Assembly (NCBI GenBank): GCA_010672925.1
Contig: JAAHFP010000021.1
Coordinates: 1-64,000, forward strand
Direction: 5' to 3'
From: Symploca sp. SIO1C2
GTDB lineage: Bacteria; Cyanobacteriota; Cyanobacteriia; Cyanobacteriales; Coleofasciculaceae
DNA length: 64,000 nt
The position numbers were made by a program, and so were the translations under genes. Positions 15,235 to 25,476 of the stretch are shown in pieces (the stretch's first letter is position 1; every line of letters starts with the position of its first letter). The notes under the pieces are model-generated. The model was not told the DNA's origin, did not search any database, and saw only the letters and a program-made list of their open reading frames with translations.

Positions 15235-18048
15235 TTGAAACGAACACTTACACAGAAGCTAAAACATGTTCCAACCGGTGCACCAGATAATTCTGATGCC
15301 CTACTGAAGCTTTCTGTAGAGAAACATTCGGTTGAAACACCAATACCAACCGAAGTTAACCGTAAAGCTCGCACCTCTGCCGCCATGATTGGCTTGGCAA
15401 TTTCGATGGGTGCTTCTAGCTTATTGCTTCCCCAAAAAGGTGATAAGGCAATGGCTGTTGAGCCCATTGCTCCTGAACAAAATGTTACTAATCTTCCAGT
15501 TGAGAAGAGTACGAACGTTTCCAGTTCACCAGTAGTAGAGCCAAAAGTGGTTACTGCTGCCTCTAAGCCGTCGGTTACCGTGAAACCACAAGCGGCAGTG
15601 GACTCGAAAACTGCCCTAGCACCTGTAATTGAACATCAGGTCAAGCAAGGGGAGACTCTGTGGGAAGTATCTAAGAATTATGAGATTCAGCCACAAGCGA
15701 TCGCTGCTTCTAATAGAGTCCAACCTGATGCTACGCTTTCGGCTGGTGAGAAGCTGAAAATTCCGACAGAGAACGGCATTGTTCACCAGGTTCAAGCAGG
15801 TGAAACTGTTGAAACTATTTCTGAGTCTTACAGAGTAGAGCCAACACAGTTACAGATATCTGCATCCGTTTCAGAATCGAGTCAGCTGCCAGCAGGTGAA
15901 GCTGTCGCAGTCTCTGGCAATGTGGATGAGCTTTTAAAGGTAAGGCAAGAAGTTTCACTGAACCGATTAAAGGAGCAGCAGAACCGTTTAAGTGAAAGTT
16001 TGGCGGAGTTGAGGTCTGAGGAGAAGCAGGAGCTAGATGAACTAGTAACAGTACCTAGTTCCACTTTAGGTTTTCAATCTGAGGAAAATACACCTAGCTC
16101 TACCAAACCAACAGTTATTACAGTACCGACACCAGAAGTAGCTGTCTCACCTACTGTAGAGCGGGAAATTAACTCTCCCCAGCCTAAGGTGACATTACCT
16201 AGTGAGCCAGTAGTTATTCCAGTACCGACACCGGAAGTAGCTGTCTCACCCACTGTGGAGCCGGAAATTAACTCTCCCCAGCTAGAGTTGACAGTACCTA
16301 ATGAGCCAGTAGTTATTCCAGTACCGACACCGGAAGTGGCTGTCTCACCTACTCTAGAACGGGAAGTTACATCTCCCAAGCCAGGGGTAAGAGTACTTAA
16401 CGAGCCAGTAGTTATCCCAGTACCGACACCGGAAGTGGCTGTTTCTCCCACTGTGGAGCCGGAAATTAACTCTTCCAAGCCAGGGGTAAGAGTACTTAAC
16501 GAGCCAGTAGCTACCCCAGCACCGACACCAGAAGTAGCTGTTTCACCCACTGTGGAGCCGGAAGTTACACCTCCCAAGTCAGGAGTAAGAGTACTTAACG
16601 AGCCATTAGTTATTCCAGTACCGACACCAGAAGTGGCTGTTTCTCCCACTGTGGAGCCGGAAGTTACAGAAACCACTGATCTGGTAATTGAGCCACGAAC
16701 AATCTCAAAAATTCCTGCTGAGCCCCTAGCTCCCCAGCCAGTAGTGATGGAAACCCTGGACAGAGGAAATACCGCTACTGTCTATCAGGTTAAACCGGGA
16801 GATACAATTGAAGAGATTGCCCGTAATTACAATCTGACTTCTTCGGAACTAATCGAGGTCAATAAACTCGATAATCCTCATGTGATTCAAATTGATCAAA
16901 AGCTGAAAATTCCTCAAGTTCAGCCAGCGGATGTTCCTTCTGAAGCCGTTACGTTACTACCCGGAATTAGAACCAACCCAAACATTGGAAGTACTAGAGA
17001 ACAGCAACCAAGAATTGGGACACCTACCGTACCGAGCACATCACAAACGCTAACCAGTCCAGTCTTGGCTCAATCTATCTCTGTAGATGATGAGCCAGCA
17101 AACTCAACAAATAAGATTGAGACTGAGCAGAGTGAGTCTGATGAATCTCAGTATCCTCCCCATCTTCAAAGATTGATGGCTGAGATTGAAGAGATGCGGG
17201 CAGAGTACAAAAATCAGAGAACTGATGGTCAGGTTGTCGCACAGACGATTCAAGTGCCGGTTGCTGAAAGTTTGAACAATCAGTCTAAACCTTCCAGAAT
17301 CAATCCAGAGTTCAATCCTAACGCTTACAACGAAAGCATACAGATAAATCAGCCTGAACAGCGGTTCAATGCTATTCCTATCGCTGTACCGCCCCCTGAG
17401 TTACAGCAGCAACCGAGGCAGCAGCAACGACGGGTTACTGTACAACCGCAACGACGGACTCCTGCACAACAGCAAGCTTCTGTTTCCATTACTGTACCTC
17501 CACCAGAAAGAGCAGCTTCTAGGACACAAGAAGGATTGTTGGCAACAGCTCCTGTACCAGGGCAAATCTATAATGGGAGCCTTTACCCACAACCAGGGGA
17601 AACAGTTGCTCCTCAACTACCACCCCTGTCACCACCCGGTACTTACCTACCGGATAGTCCTGCTCGATTTAATGGTTATATCTGGCCAAGTAAAGGTGTA
17701 ATTACTTCAGGCTATGGTATGCGTTGGGGAAGGATGCACAAGGGACTTGACATCGCTGCTCCTATTGGTACACCAATTGTGGCAGCTGCACCTGGTGTAG
17801 TTGTTACTGCTGGTTGGAATAGCGGTGGCTACGGCAAGTTAGTAGAAATTCAACACCCTGATGGCAGCCAAACCCTCTATGCCCACAACAACCGCATTTT
17901 GGTAAAGCGTGGACAACAGGTTGCTCAGGGTCAACAAATTTCTGAGATGGGTAGTACTGGTTACAGCACTGGCCCCCACTTACATTTTGAAGTTCATCCC
18001 AGTGGACGTGGGGCGGTAAATCCGATGGCCTATCTACCTAGGCGTTAA
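15235..18048 (+). CDS. LysM-domain M23 metallopeptidase (cell-wall endopeptidase)
   Basis: The protein has 937 residues. A basic N-terminus is followed by one hydrophobic stretch (AAMIGLAISMGASSLLLP, about residues 45-62). LysM modules start with HQVKQGETLWEVSKNY (about 136), a weaker HQVQAGETVETI (about 184) and YQVKPGDTIEEIARNY (about 517). Six 33-residue Pro/Val/Glu-rich repeats lie between the second and third LysM. The C-terminal M23 domain has HKGLD (His835, Asp839) and HLHFE (His915, His917), the zinc ligands of peptidoglycan-cleaving enzymes such as cyanobacterial NlpD/AmiC-factor homologues. The TTG at 15235 is preferred over TTG 15232 because AGGAGG at 15223-15228 then lies 6 bases away. 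It probably binds and cuts peptidoglycan in the periplasm. Confidence 0.88.
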   Translation: MKRTLTQKLKHVPTGAPDNSDALLKLSVEKHSVETPIPTEVNRKARTSAAMIGLAISMGASSLLLPQKGDKAMAVEPIAPEQNVTNLPVEKSTNVSSSPVVEPKVVTAASKPSVTVKPQAAVDSKTALAPVIEHQVKQGETLWEVSKNYEIQPQAIAASNRVQPDATLSAGEKLKIPTENGIVHQVQAGETVETISESYRVEPTQLQISASVSESSQLPAGEAVAVSGNVDELLKVRQEVSLNRLKEQQNRLSESLAELRSEEKQELDELVTVPSSTLGFQSEENTPSSTKPTVITVPTPEVAVSPTVEREINSPQPKVTLPSEPVVIPVPTPEVAVSPTVEPEINSPQLELTVPNEPVVIPVPTPEVAVSPTLEREVTSPKPGVRVLNEPVVIPVPTPEVAVSPTVEPEINSSKPGVRVLNEPVATPAPTPEVAVSPTVEPEVTPPKSGVRVLNEPLVIPVPTPEVAVSPTVEPEVTETTDLVIEPRTISKIPAEPLAPQPVVMETLDRGNTATVYQVKPGDTIEEIARNYNLTSSELIEVNKLDNPHVIQIDQKLKIPQVQPADVPSEAVTLLPGIRTNPNIGSTREQQPRIGTPTVPSTSQTLTSPVLAQSISVDDEPANSTNKIETEQSESDESQYPPHLQRLMAEIEEMRAEYKNQRTDGQVVAQTIQVPVAESLNNQSKPSRINPEFNPNAYNESIQINQPEQRFNAIPIAVPPPELQQQPRQQQRRVTVQPQRRTPAQQQASVSITVPPPERAASRTQEGLLATAPVPGQIYNGSLYPQPGETVAPQLPPLSPPGTYLPDSPARFNGYIWPSKGVITSGYGMRWGRMHKGLDIAAPIGTPIVAAAPGVVVTAGWNSGGYGKLVEIQHPDGSQTLYAHNNRILVKRGQQVAQGQQISEMGSTGYSTGPHLHFEVHPSGRGAVNPMAYLPRR
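16108..16674 (+). repeat. 99-bp tandem coding repeats in the LysM-M23 gene
   Basis: Five complete units and a shorter sixth encode VPTPEVAVSPTVEPE plus a variable linker, 33 residues each. The copies are very similar at DNA level, so unit number probably varies between strains. The repeat also produces an artefactual 200-codon frame on the opposite strand. Confidence 0.9.
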
Positions 18049-18078
18049 TTAGTGCTTCGATAAACTCATTTACAATAC

Positions 18079-18126
18079 AGAGAAGGGAAGTCCAATTCTT
18101 GTCAGAAGAAGACCTCCCTTTCTTTG
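18079..18126 (+). terminator. possible terminator after the LysM-M23 gene
   Basis: The arms 'agaagggaagtc' and 'gacctccctttct' pair imperfectly across a loop of about 20 bases and are followed by a T-rich 'tttg'. It lies about 30 bases after the stop codon. The loop is long, so this is only a moderate candidate. Confidence 0.35.
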
Positions 18127-18148
18127 TCATTCAAACCGCTTTTAAAAC

Positions 18149-18267
18149 ATACCAAATCCGGTTACAACAGAACCGTTTTGAGCAAACTGCTTTCATCCTG
18201 TAGGGACGTTTCATGAAACGTCTCTACAATTTGGGAATAGTGGGTATATCGATACCGGATTTGGTAT
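18149..18267. repeat. nested palindromic element
   Basis: Perfect 14-bp inverted ends ATACCAAATCCGGT (18149-18162) and ACCGGATTTGGTAT (18254-18267) enclose a second inverted repeat, GTAGGGACGTTTC/GAAACGTCTCTAC near 18202-18229. A single arm of the outer repeat recurs at 43861-43875. It resembles a small non-autonomous mobile element. Confidence 0.7.
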
Positions 18268-18320
18268 CATTACTTTCCCAAGCATTTTATAGCTCAATTC
18301 CACGCTTTTTGGACAGAAAA

Positions 18321-19172
18321 TTAATTCTCTACTGTGACAGGTGTACCCATCTTTACTTTCTCAAATAGCTCTACTACATGTTCATTGTGCATCCGGACAC
18401 AACCGTTGGAAGCTGCTTTGCCAATAGAAGATATAGTAGGGGTACCATGAAATCCAATTATACCATTAGGTAATTCGGCAAAACCAATCCACCTCAATCC
18501 CAGAGCACTATTGGCTCCAGGAGGAAATACTTCTCCTGTCCAGGGACTTTTCCAAACAGGATCTACAACCATTTGAAACACTTGATAAGTGCCTGTGGGG
18601 GTTGGAGTGCTGGATTTGCCGATGGCAACTGGATAACTAGCTTTTTCTTGCTCACCCTGATAGACATAAACTTTACGTTCGCTCAACTTGAGTACTAAAC
18701 GAATATCCTTGGATATTTCGGGTAGATAGATTGAGGGAATTCCCAGTGTTGGCAATGCTAATGATAGTTCTTCTATAGTTAGAGATTCTCTATCCAAGTT
18801 GGTTGTGCTCTCAGTTGCCGCTGTGGGAATAGCAGCAGGAGATTCTATTTCTAGGATTGTTTGGTTGTCAGTTGCTCCCGTTGAGGTACTATTCGGAGGC
18901 GGTGTTTCCAGCAAGATTGGATTGTCAGTGTCCCCTTCTGAGGTACTGTTTAGAGGTGGAGCTTCTCGAATAATTTGATTACTATTGTCCTCTTCTGGAA
19001 TATTAATCGGGGGTGGGGCTTCTACAATTGTTTGATTGACAATTGTTGATTCTGGTGGTAAGGGATTAGACCTTGCTGTTTTGGGTTGAGTCCACAGCAA
19101 AAGGAACGCTGCACTGGAGCAAAACAGCATCAAGCTTCGGGATAGACTTTTATTTGTTATCTGTACAGTCAT
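18321..19172 (-). CDS. L,D-transpeptidase (YkuD/ErfK family)
   Basis: The protein has 283 residues. A hydrophobic N-terminal segment (LMLFCSSAAFLLLWTQ) acts as signal or anchor. Residues about 35-125 are a low-complexity Pro/Thr/Asn/Glu linker with a roughly 28-residue repeat (EAPPPIN, EAPPLNST, ETPPPNST). The catalytic domain has GFHGTP (His242) and SNGCVRM (Cys258), the YkuD active-site pair. It forms 3-3 cross-links in peptidoglycan or anchors proteins in the periplasm. It points toward the LysM-M23 gene, so two cell-wall enzymes are convergent neighbours. Confidence 0.9.
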   Translation of the reverse strand: MTVQITNKSLSRSLMLFCSSAAFLLLWTQPKTARSNPLPPESTIVNQTIVEAPPPINIPEEDNSNQIIREAPPLNSTSEGDTDNPILLETPPPNSTSTGATDNQTILEIESPAAIPTAATESTTNLDRESLTIEELSLALPTLGIPSIYLPEISKDIRLVLKLSERKVYVYQGEQEKASYPVAIGKSSTPTPTGTYQVFQMVVDPVWKSPWTGEVFPPGANSALGLRWIGFAELPNGIIGFHGTPTISSIGKAASNGCVRMHNEHVVELFEKVKMGTPVTVEN

Positions 19173-19290
19173 GCTTTGTGGACTAAATATTTACTATCTC
19201 ACAATGTCAGTCCATCATGGACTTGCGCTAAAAACCTGTGGACTGAAGCCCACAGCGAAGTATAAAATCTAACTTCATCAACTTGTTTAT

Positions 19291-19809
19291 CTACCACAGT
19301 CCACGAATTGGGCCACTACCAATACAAGCTCCCAAAGTACTATTGCTGTTTGGTAAGGCAGTACCGCGAGGAGCCATAGTTACTGGTACCCAAGCTTTGT
19401 TATTTTCCAGGGCAATGGCAACGTAAATGGTGTCCGTGTTATTCTCAGAAGGCAAACGTTTCTCTTCATAGGGCTCGGATAAGGTAATCTGCTCACCTAA
19501 AGGAAAGAAACCTGTGGGCTCTGAATCAGTAGTGAGATTTTCTGCATTGCCTACAGCATAAACAGGAATACCAGATACTCCATCCTTCTTTGTTCTAGAA
19601 TTGATTACTCGGCGACACTTGGGATCTTTAGGATCAGCTGCTATTTCCCAAGAACTTCCCGTAGGTAAGGGGTTGAAAACTCTGGATTGGGAAAATTTGT
19701 CAGTTTCTGGTGCCGTTGATGCTGCAATGGTAGCAGGTACAACTCCCATTGCAATAGAGATTGAAACTAATAAAGCTGCTGGTTTTGCCAATTTATCAAG
19801 TGTTTTCAT
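19291..19809 (-). CDS. secreted protein of unknown function
   Basis: The protein has 172 residues. The N-terminus MKTLDKLAKPAALLVSISIAMG and ATIAAS look like a cleavable signal peptide, so it is probably periplasmic or exported. It is not recognised. Three Cys residues in the mature part and a middle region rich in Glu and Asn are visible. It lies 118 bases upstream of the L,D-transpeptidase on the same strand, so it may share transcription with it. Confidence 0.65.
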   Translation of the reverse strand: MKTLDKLAKPAALLVSISIAMGVVPATIAASTAPETDKFSQSRVFNPLPTGSSWEIAADPKDPKCRRVINSRTKKDGVSGIPVYAVGNAENLTTDSEPTGFFPLGEQITLSEPYEEKRLPSENNTDTIYVAIALENNKAWVPVTMAPRGTALPNSNSTLGACIGSGPIRGLW

Positions 19810-19955
19810 CCGTTTTACTCCTCTATCAAATGGTAAGCAAGAACCTTTGTACTATTTTATTGTCTTTGACACTTCCCGCGCTTTCATCAAAAGGGATTCT
19901 CAGTTCACGGTAGCCACTTGCTCTAGCATTAATAATGCTAAAGCAGAAGGCTAAA

Positions 19956-20909
19956 CTATTCCATTCTCAATTTTAAAAGCGTTACCTCCCAAACAAGTCG
20001 TGGTTGGGCGTAGCTGAGGAGGTATTGTCGAGCTTGCTCTAATTTTTGGATAATTACAGACTGATGTTGACTTTGCCAATAACAGTGCTGTAAATAATCT
20101 GTTAACCATAACTGTGCTTCTGTGTCAAGGGTTTTATCAATTTCCTTTGCTAGTTCTAGGGCTCTGCGAGGTTTTTTGGGTATTTGAGTGAGTTGGGCAA
20201 GTAAATTATCAGGAATGGCTTGAAGTTGCTGGAAAGAAGCGATTGCTTGCCCCGGACTTCCTTGAGCCATTGCGAGTACTGATGACTCTTGGAGAAGTTC
20301 TTCATAACCTGCTTGCTTGAGTACTACTTCCATATCGGATAGCGCTAGCCGATAGAAAGGAATCCTTTGGCAGCGAGAAACTAGGGTTGGTAGAAGAGAT
20401 TCGGTGCTAGGGGCAATCAAAATTAACGTTGCTACCCCCGGTTCTTCCAAAGTCTTGAGCAAGCCATTGGCAGCAGCTTCTGCCATGGTTTCTGCCTGTT
20501 CTAAAACCACGACCTTGCGAGGAGCTTCTAGAGAGGAACGACTGAGAAATTGGGCAATTTCGCGAATTTGCTCCAATCGGATTTGAGGGGGAGCCCTGCG
20601 CTTGAGCCCCTTTTCCAATGCTTCCTGAGTAGATAGGAGATTGCCATTATGGAGATAGGTTGGCTCTATCAACAACAAGTCCGGATGGTTACCTTGCTCT
20701 AATCGCCTTTTGATTAGAGGTTGCTTCTCAACAGGGATACCCTGACAGAACAATAATTCAATAAAAGCCCGTGCCGCGATACTTCGTCCAACACCAGGGG
20801 GGCCAGCAAACAAATAGGCAGGAGCAATCCGGTTAGTCGCGATCGCTCCTTGTAATAAAGTAATTGCCTGACCCTGCCCTATGAGGTTTGAGAAAGCTTG
20901 TTTGACCAT
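19956..20909 (-). CDS. holB: DNA polymerase III delta-prime subunit
   Basis: The protein has 317 residues. The AAA+ clamp-loader fold shows IGQGQAITLLQGAI at the start, the P-loop variant AGPPGVGRSIAA, the Walker-B-like VVVLEQAETM, and PTLVSRCQRI (sensor region with the SRC motif). It is part of the clamp-loader complex that loads the beta clamp. The gene overlaps the end of tmk by 31 bases on the same strand, the common tmk-holB arrangement, so the two are almost surely co-transcribed. Confidence 0.93.
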   Translation of the reverse strand: MVKQAFSNLIGQGQAITLLQGAIATNRIAPAYLFAGPPGVGRSIAARAFIELLFCQGIPVEKQPLIKRRLEQGNHPDLLLIEPTYLHNGNLLSTQEALEKGLKRRAPPQIRLEQIREIAQFLSRSSLEAPRKVVVLEQAETMAEAAANGLLKTLEEPGVATLILIAPSTESLLPTLVSRCQRIPFYRLALSDMEVVLKQAGYEELLQESSVLAMAQGSPGQAIASFQQLQAIPDNLLAQLTQIPKKPRRALELAKEIDKTLDTEAQLWLTDYLQHCYWQSQHQSVIIQKLEQARQYLLSYAQPRLVWEVTLLKLRME

Positions 20910-21604
20910 TGACTAAACCGTTGACGTAAAATCTCCTGGATAGAGGCATGTACCTGTTGCTCACTGCCATTAGCATCCACTTGTACAATCCGATGGGGAT
21001 TTTGTTGATACAATGAGCGAAAGCCTGACTGCACTCGCTGATGAAATGCGATATCAGCTTGCTCGATGCGGTCAGTTTTTCCCCTGGTTCTAGCTCGCTT
21101 TAATCCAACTTCCAAATCTACATCCAGCCACAGGGTCAAATCACTTTCCAAGCCACCAGTCGCAATTTGGTTAAGCTGTTCGATCAATTTTAGGTCAAGT
21201 CCCCGTCCGTAACCTTGGTAGGCAATAGTGGAATCAGTATAGCGATCGCACAAAATAATCGCTCCCTGTGCTAGCTTAGGCTTAATAAATTCTTCCACAT
21301 GTTGAGCTCTGTCAGCGGCGAAAAGTAATAGTTCTGTTCTCGTCTTGGGAGCAGTACTCTGATGTTCACTTTCTCCTAGCAACAGCTCCCGTACTTTTGC
21401 ACCGAAAGAGGTTCCCCCTGGCTCTCTAGTAGTTATCACCAGAGGTTTTTTTTCACTGGTACTATCTTTACCCTCAAGCCAACCACCAGTTTCTTGGAGC
21501 CAGTCGGAGCACCACTGTAGTTGAGTAGTTTTGCCCCCTCCTTCAACTCCTTCAAATACAATCAATTTACCCTGTCTTACCCAATCATGATCACTACGGC
21601 TCAT
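20879..21604 (-). CDS. tmk: thymidylate kinase
   Basis: The protein has 241 residues, slightly longer than the usual 205-215 because of an insert around LEGKDSTSEKK. The P-loop FEGVEGGGKTTQ, TREPGG, DRYTDSTIAYQGYGRG and the lid region RARTRGKTDRIE are visible. It phosphorylates dTMP to dTDP in the cytosol. The ATG at 21604 gives a 17-residue extension before the P-loop. It overlaps holB by 31 bases. Confidence 0.95.
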   Translation of the reverse strand: MSRSDHDWVRQGKLIVFEGVEGGGKTTQLQWCSDWLQETGGWLEGKDSTSEKKPLVITTREPGGTSFGAKVRELLLGESEHQSTAPKTRTELLLFAADRAQHVEEFIKPKLAQGAIILCDRYTDSTIAYQGYGRGLDLKLIEQLNQIATGGLESDLTLWLDVDLEVGLKRARTRGKTDRIEQADIAFHQRVQSGFRSLYQQNPHRIVQVDANGSEQQVHASIQEILRQRFSQWSNKLSQTS

Positions 21605-21711
21605 AAAATACTTTTACCCAAAATTTCATCAAGTTACAGTCTTGATCATTAACCTGAACAGAGGTTCGATAAGATAAGAGGGTCTAACTATACTAACTTT
21701 CAGAGTTATAT

Positions 21712-22065
21712 ATGGCTCGCTATACTTGTTCCTTCAACGTTAGTATTTCCCTTGAGCGTCTTCAGCCGTCACTGATTGAAGTGTTGCAATCGTGCAATTT
21801 CGACATCATCTACGATACTGGGGACTACTTAATGGCACGGGAAATTCCAGGTCGCGTCACCTTTGCTAAGCTGGTGACAGTAGAAGTCTTAATTGACAAA
21901 TCTGTAACTACTCCTCAAGAAGTGCAAATGCACTTTGTCATCAAAAATGAGGAGTTACCCCTTCAGTTGGACAACCATTGCTATCAAATGTTTCAGGTTG
22001 TGCAGTCAGCGATTGCTCAAAATGAGTCTTGTCAGCTCATAGAAAACGAAAACGTTGCTAGCTAA
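21712..22065 (+). CDS. conserved cyanobacterial protein of unknown function
   Basis: The protein has 117 residues, with no signal peptide or membrane segment. It begins MARYTCSFNVSISLERLQPSL, has alternating hydrophobic strands and a C-terminal helix, and looks like a small soluble alpha/beta domain. The pattern is reminiscent of conserved cyanobacterial proteins but no named family can be assigned. It is transcribed away from tmk-holB. Confidence 0.65.
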   Translation: MARYTCSFNVSISLERLQPSLIEVLQSCNFDIIYDTGDYLMAREIPGRVTFAKLVTVEVLIDKSVTTPQEVQMHFVIKNEELPLQLDNHCYQMFQVVQSAIAQNESCQLIENENVAS

Positions 22066-22111
22066 TTTTTGGCTGTAACCAAAGTCAGAGCCAAATTGCC
22101 CAATTTACCCT

Positions 22112-22549
22112 TCATTCAAGCATATCCCCATCCTCTTCTAGCCCAAGAGAACCAGGGCTAATCAGAGTAATGTCAAATTCATCTATTGGTCCTGTTGGGC
22201 TCGTCTCACGCTTGAACTGTAAATATTTAGCAGTCACATTCGGACCAAACTCAATTTTGTCTCCATCTTCAAGATCGTGGGTTTTTGTTTTGCGCCCGTT
22301 AATAAAGAGTCCGTTGGCACTCGGTTTGCCCTTAGCATTACCATCGACAATTCGGTAATATTGGCTACCATCCCCACGTTCGTGCCTCACCAAAGTTGCA
22401 TGTTGGCGAGAAACAAACTGTGAGAACAGGCGGATATCTGATTTTTGGTCTCTGCCGATGGAGTACACGTTCTCTTCCAAGGGGTATTCTGTACGTCCCT
22501 TGTCGTCTTCAATAATTAATACATTTTTGTGATCTGATTGTGTAGCCAT
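22112..22549 (-). CDS. FHA-domain protein
   Basis: The protein has 145 residues. One forkhead-associated domain covers most of it: YSIGRDQKSDIRL (phosphate-contacting Arg), SRQHATL, NGLFINGRKT and LEDGDKIEFG in the correct order. FHA domains bind phosphothreonine, so it is likely a partner of Ser/Thr kinases in the cytosol. The acidic tail EEDGDMLE is unstructured. It faces the preceding + strand gene convergently. Confidence 0.9.
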   Translation of the reverse strand: MATQSDHKNVLIIEDDKGRTEYPLEENVYSIGRDQKSDIRLFSQFVSRQHATLVRHERGDGSQYYRIVDGNAKGKPSANGLFINGRKTKTHDLEDGDKIEFGPNVTAKYLQFKRETSPTGPIDEFDITLISPGSLGLEEDGDMLE

Positions 22550-22839
22550 CGAAAAAAAAGTAGTAGAGAATGCAGTCAGTTGCTGAAAAATGCTCTTGCT
22601 TATTTACATTGGTACACCAGGTAAGTTAGCTTTCCTCAACTCTTGGGCAGGGTCTCCCTGGTTTACCCATAATTCACCAGGCGTTACCTTTTTAAATAAC
22701 TCTTAGCATTGTCGGAGTCAATGGTGTAGACTCCCAGGTAACAGTTTTCCTGACGCCGAAGAGATATCAAAATATTTGGTTACTCTGATTCCTGCTTTCA
22801 TTATTTATAACTCGCCATTCCCCATTTTGGCACATCAGT

Positions 22840-25254
22840 TCAGTTAACTTTGACAGCTCCAATCTCCAATCTCATTTGCTTACTACGCCGTAGTAAAAGA
22901 GAGTTGGTAACTACGCTCACGGAACTGAAAGCCATCAAAGCACCAGCAGCAGAAGGAGAGAGGGCAATACCAAATCCCGGCAGCAGGATACCACAGGCAG
23001 CCGGGATAGCCAAAGCATTATAGCTAAAAGCCCAGAAGAGATTTTGGCGAATTTTTTTAAAGGTAGCCTGGGAAAGCTGAATCGACTCAACGACATCTAA
23101 CACTGAGTTACGCATGAGGATTATTCCGGCAGTTTCCACCGCCACATCCGTACCCCCATTGAGAGAAATACCGACATCTGCCTGTGCTAAAGCCGGACCA
23201 TCATTAATACCATCCCCAACCATTGCTACCTGGCATCCCTGGTTTTGTAGCTGGGTGATGGCGGCGGCTTTATCGTTGGGGCGTACTCCAGCAATCACAT
23301 CCTTGGGAGCAATTAACAGATTTTGAGCAAGAGCAGCAGCGGCATTTGGTTGATCTCCAGTTAGTAACATCACCCGGAAACCCATGTTTTTTAAGAGTTT
23401 GACTGTCTCTTTGGCTTCCGATCTGGGAACATCTTGTACTGCAATTACTCCAGCAAGTATACCTTCTACTGCCAGATAAACCAATGTTTTTCCGGCATCT
23501 ACCAAGTCCTGAACCTGAGCAAGGACTGCATCACTAATCCTCACTCCTTGTTTGCTCAACCATTCAGCATTTCCTAAAAACACCCGTTGATTTTCTACCA
23601 AAGCTGATATTCCTAGTCCTGCTTCGGTGTAAAAATCTTGAGCAGTTAATCTTGGTAGTTTTTGTTGTTGGGCTTGATTACAAATTGCTAAAGCTAGGGG
23701 GTGAGATGTACCACTTTCTGCTGCTGCTGCTAGTTGCAGCAGTTGGTTGGAAGTCAATTCCCCAATTTGACTGGATGTTGCTAGGGGCAGACAATCGGTA
23801 ACAGTGGGTTGACCAGTAGTGAGAGTACCTGTCTTATCAAAAATGATGGTATCGAGTTTGTGAATCTGTTCTAAAATATCACCACCCTTGATTAATAAAC
23901 CTCGCTCCGCACCAAGGCTAGTCCCAACGAGAATTGCTGTAGGTGTGGCTAGTCCTAGGGCACAGGGACAGGCGATTACCAAAACTGAGATCGCGAGTTT
24001 GATGCTCAGAAGTAAGGGAAAAGTGGGCATTGGCATACTGTGAGCCAATCCCTCCTTCATTGGTAATAAAACCTCAGGCCAGATTTTGGTGCCCAGAAGA
24101 TACCAAAATAGGAAAGTTACCGAAGCGATCGCTAAAACACCATAGCTGAAGTATCCTGCTACTGTATCTGCTAACTGCTGTATGGGAGCCTTACGGGTTT
24201 GGGCTGACTCAATTAATGCCACAATCTGTGCCAGGGTTGTCTCAGAACCGGTACGGGTTACTTTAAGGACAATTACCCCTGACTGATTCAATGTGCCACC
24301 AGTAACCTTGTCTCCTACTTGCTTAGATACTGGTAGTGGTTCCCCCGTTAGCATCGACTCATCCACTAATGACTTACCAGCAACCACTTCTCCATCTGCT
24401 GGAACTTTTTCCCCTGGTAAGACTCGTAACCACTCACCCACTCGGACTTGCTCTAAAGGAATTTCGATTCCTGCTTGCTCCGTTACCTCTTCTTTGTTCG
24501 TTACTTCTGCTGAGGTGCCAATCAAACGAGCTATCTGGGGCTGTAATGCTAACAAGGACTCAAAAGATGCTGATGCCTGACGCCTAGCTCTTTGCTCTAA
24601 GGTACGCCCTAAGAGGATGAAACCCAACATCATCACCGGTTCATCAAAGAAGCATTCCCAGCCTAATTGAGGAAAGAATAAAGCGACACAGCTAGCAGTA
24701 TAAGCTGTAAATGCTCCTAGCCCTACCAAACTGTTCATATTTGGCGATTGCTGCCATAAGCTGCGCCAACCATCTATCAAAATTGGACGCCCTGGCACCA
24801 AAAGTGTCACAGTTGCCAGTCCCCAGTGAAACCAGATATTACTCAATACCGGTAGCATTGGTCCATGAAGCCAATGACCAATATGCCCTAAAGTTGAGAG
24901 AAGGATGAGGATACCAGCAATCACCAATCGCCGGACTTGCTCCCTGGCTTCTTGTTCCTGTCTCTGGGCTGGAGTTAGGGTAGACTCTGAAGTAGGTAGT
25001 GATGTACCGGCAACAGAGGCACGAGGTTGAGAGGGAAAACCTTTAGCGGTTAGTTGCTCAGCTAGGGCTACTGGATCAACGGTATTAGCTTGACAATCTA
25101 CAACAGCTACCTCGGTTAAGAGATTAACTTGAGCTTCAATAACACCAGAATAGCCGTTCAGTTGCCGTTCCACAGCACTGACACAGCCAGCACATTTCAT
25201 TCCCGTGACATCTAAGGTTATTTTTTCTGTTGGTAGGGTAGGATTAGTTACCAC
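22840..25254 (-). CDS. heavy-metal (copper-type) P1B ATPase
   Basis: The protein has 804 residues. It has an N-terminal HMA domain with GMKCAGC (Cys21/Cys24), eight expected membrane helices, the CPC motif in [10 protein letters not shown] (about residue 428), the phosphorylation site DKTGTLTTG (about 472), a C-terminal hinge [19 protein letters not shown], and SHPLA of the nucleotide domain. CPC with a CxxC HMA domain indicates Cu(I), as in PacS or CtaA of cyanobacteria. PacS (thylakoid) and CtaA (plasma membrane) cannot be told apart here, so no symbol is given. The gene stands alone; a heptamer repeat lies directly upstream. Confidence 0.92.
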   Translation of the reverse strand: MVTNPTLPTEKITLDVTGMKCAGCVSAVERQLNGYSGVIEAQVNLLTEVAVVDCQANTVDPVALAEQLTAKGFPSQPRASVAGTSLPTSESTLTPAQRQEQEAREQVRRLVIAGILILLSTLGHIGHWLHGPMLPVLSNIWFHWGLATVTLLVPGRPILIDGWRSLWQQSPNMNSLVGLGAFTAYTASCVALFFPQLGWECFFDEPVMMLGFILLGRTLEQRARRQASASFESLLALQPQIARLIGTSAEVTNKEEVTEQAGIEIPLEQVRVGEWLRVLPGEKVPADGEVVAGKSLVDESMLTGEPLPVSKQVGDKVTGGTLNQSGVIVLKVTRTGSETTLAQIVALIESAQTRKAPIQQLADTVAGYFSYGVLAIASVTFLFWYLLGTKIWPEVLLPMKEGLAHSMPMPTFPLLLSIKLAISVLVIACPCALGLATPTAILVGTSLGAERGLLIKGGDILEQIHKLDTIIFDKTGTLTTGQPTVTDCLPLATSSQIGELTSNQLLQLAAAAESGTSHPLALAICNQAQQQKLPRLTAQDFYTEAGLGISALVENQRVFLGNAEWLSKQGVRISDAVLAQVQDLVDAGKTLVYLAVEGILAGVIAVQDVPRSEAKETVKLLKNMGFRVMLLTGDQPNAAAALAQNLLIAPKDVIAGVRPNDKAAAITQLQNQGCQVAMVGDGINDGPALAQADVGISLNGGTDVAVETAGIILMRNSVLDVVESIQLSQATFKKIRQNLFWAFSYNALAIPAACGILLPGFGIALSPSAAGALMAFSSVSVVTNSLLLRRSKQMRLEIGAVKVN

Positions 25255-25271
25255 TTTCTTTTAAAAACGAT

Positions 25272-25312
25272 TTTAGATTTTAGATTTTAGATTTTAGATT
25301 TTAGATTTTAAA
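25272..25312. repeat. heptamer STRR (ttttaga) upstream of the P-type ATPase
   Basis: About six 7-bp units lie within 20-60 bases upstream of the ATPase start. The same unit occurs at 28648-28684 and, in the other orientation, at 408-435. Confidence 0.85.
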
Positions 25313-25476
25313 CCTTGCCTACTGAAAATTATCATATATCTACTGTAGCAATAACACTGTGGAACCGGCTTCTAGTACAGTGGGCATGGAAATAACCCAC
25401 CAGTTCGAGTCAATAGAATCATTACTCCATAAACATTCTTAATTATTAACTATTAATTCTTAATTCCCTGAGGACC

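Noticed and set aside
16074-16676. 200-codon frame on the minus strand
   Set aside because: It mirrors the 99-bp tandem repeat of the LysM-M23 gene and has only repetitive Gly/Thr/Val sequence.
25384-25420. 'ccagttcgagtcaatag' as a possible tRNA T-arm
   Set aside because: No acceptor, D or anticodon stem can be folded around it. No other tRNA candidate was found.
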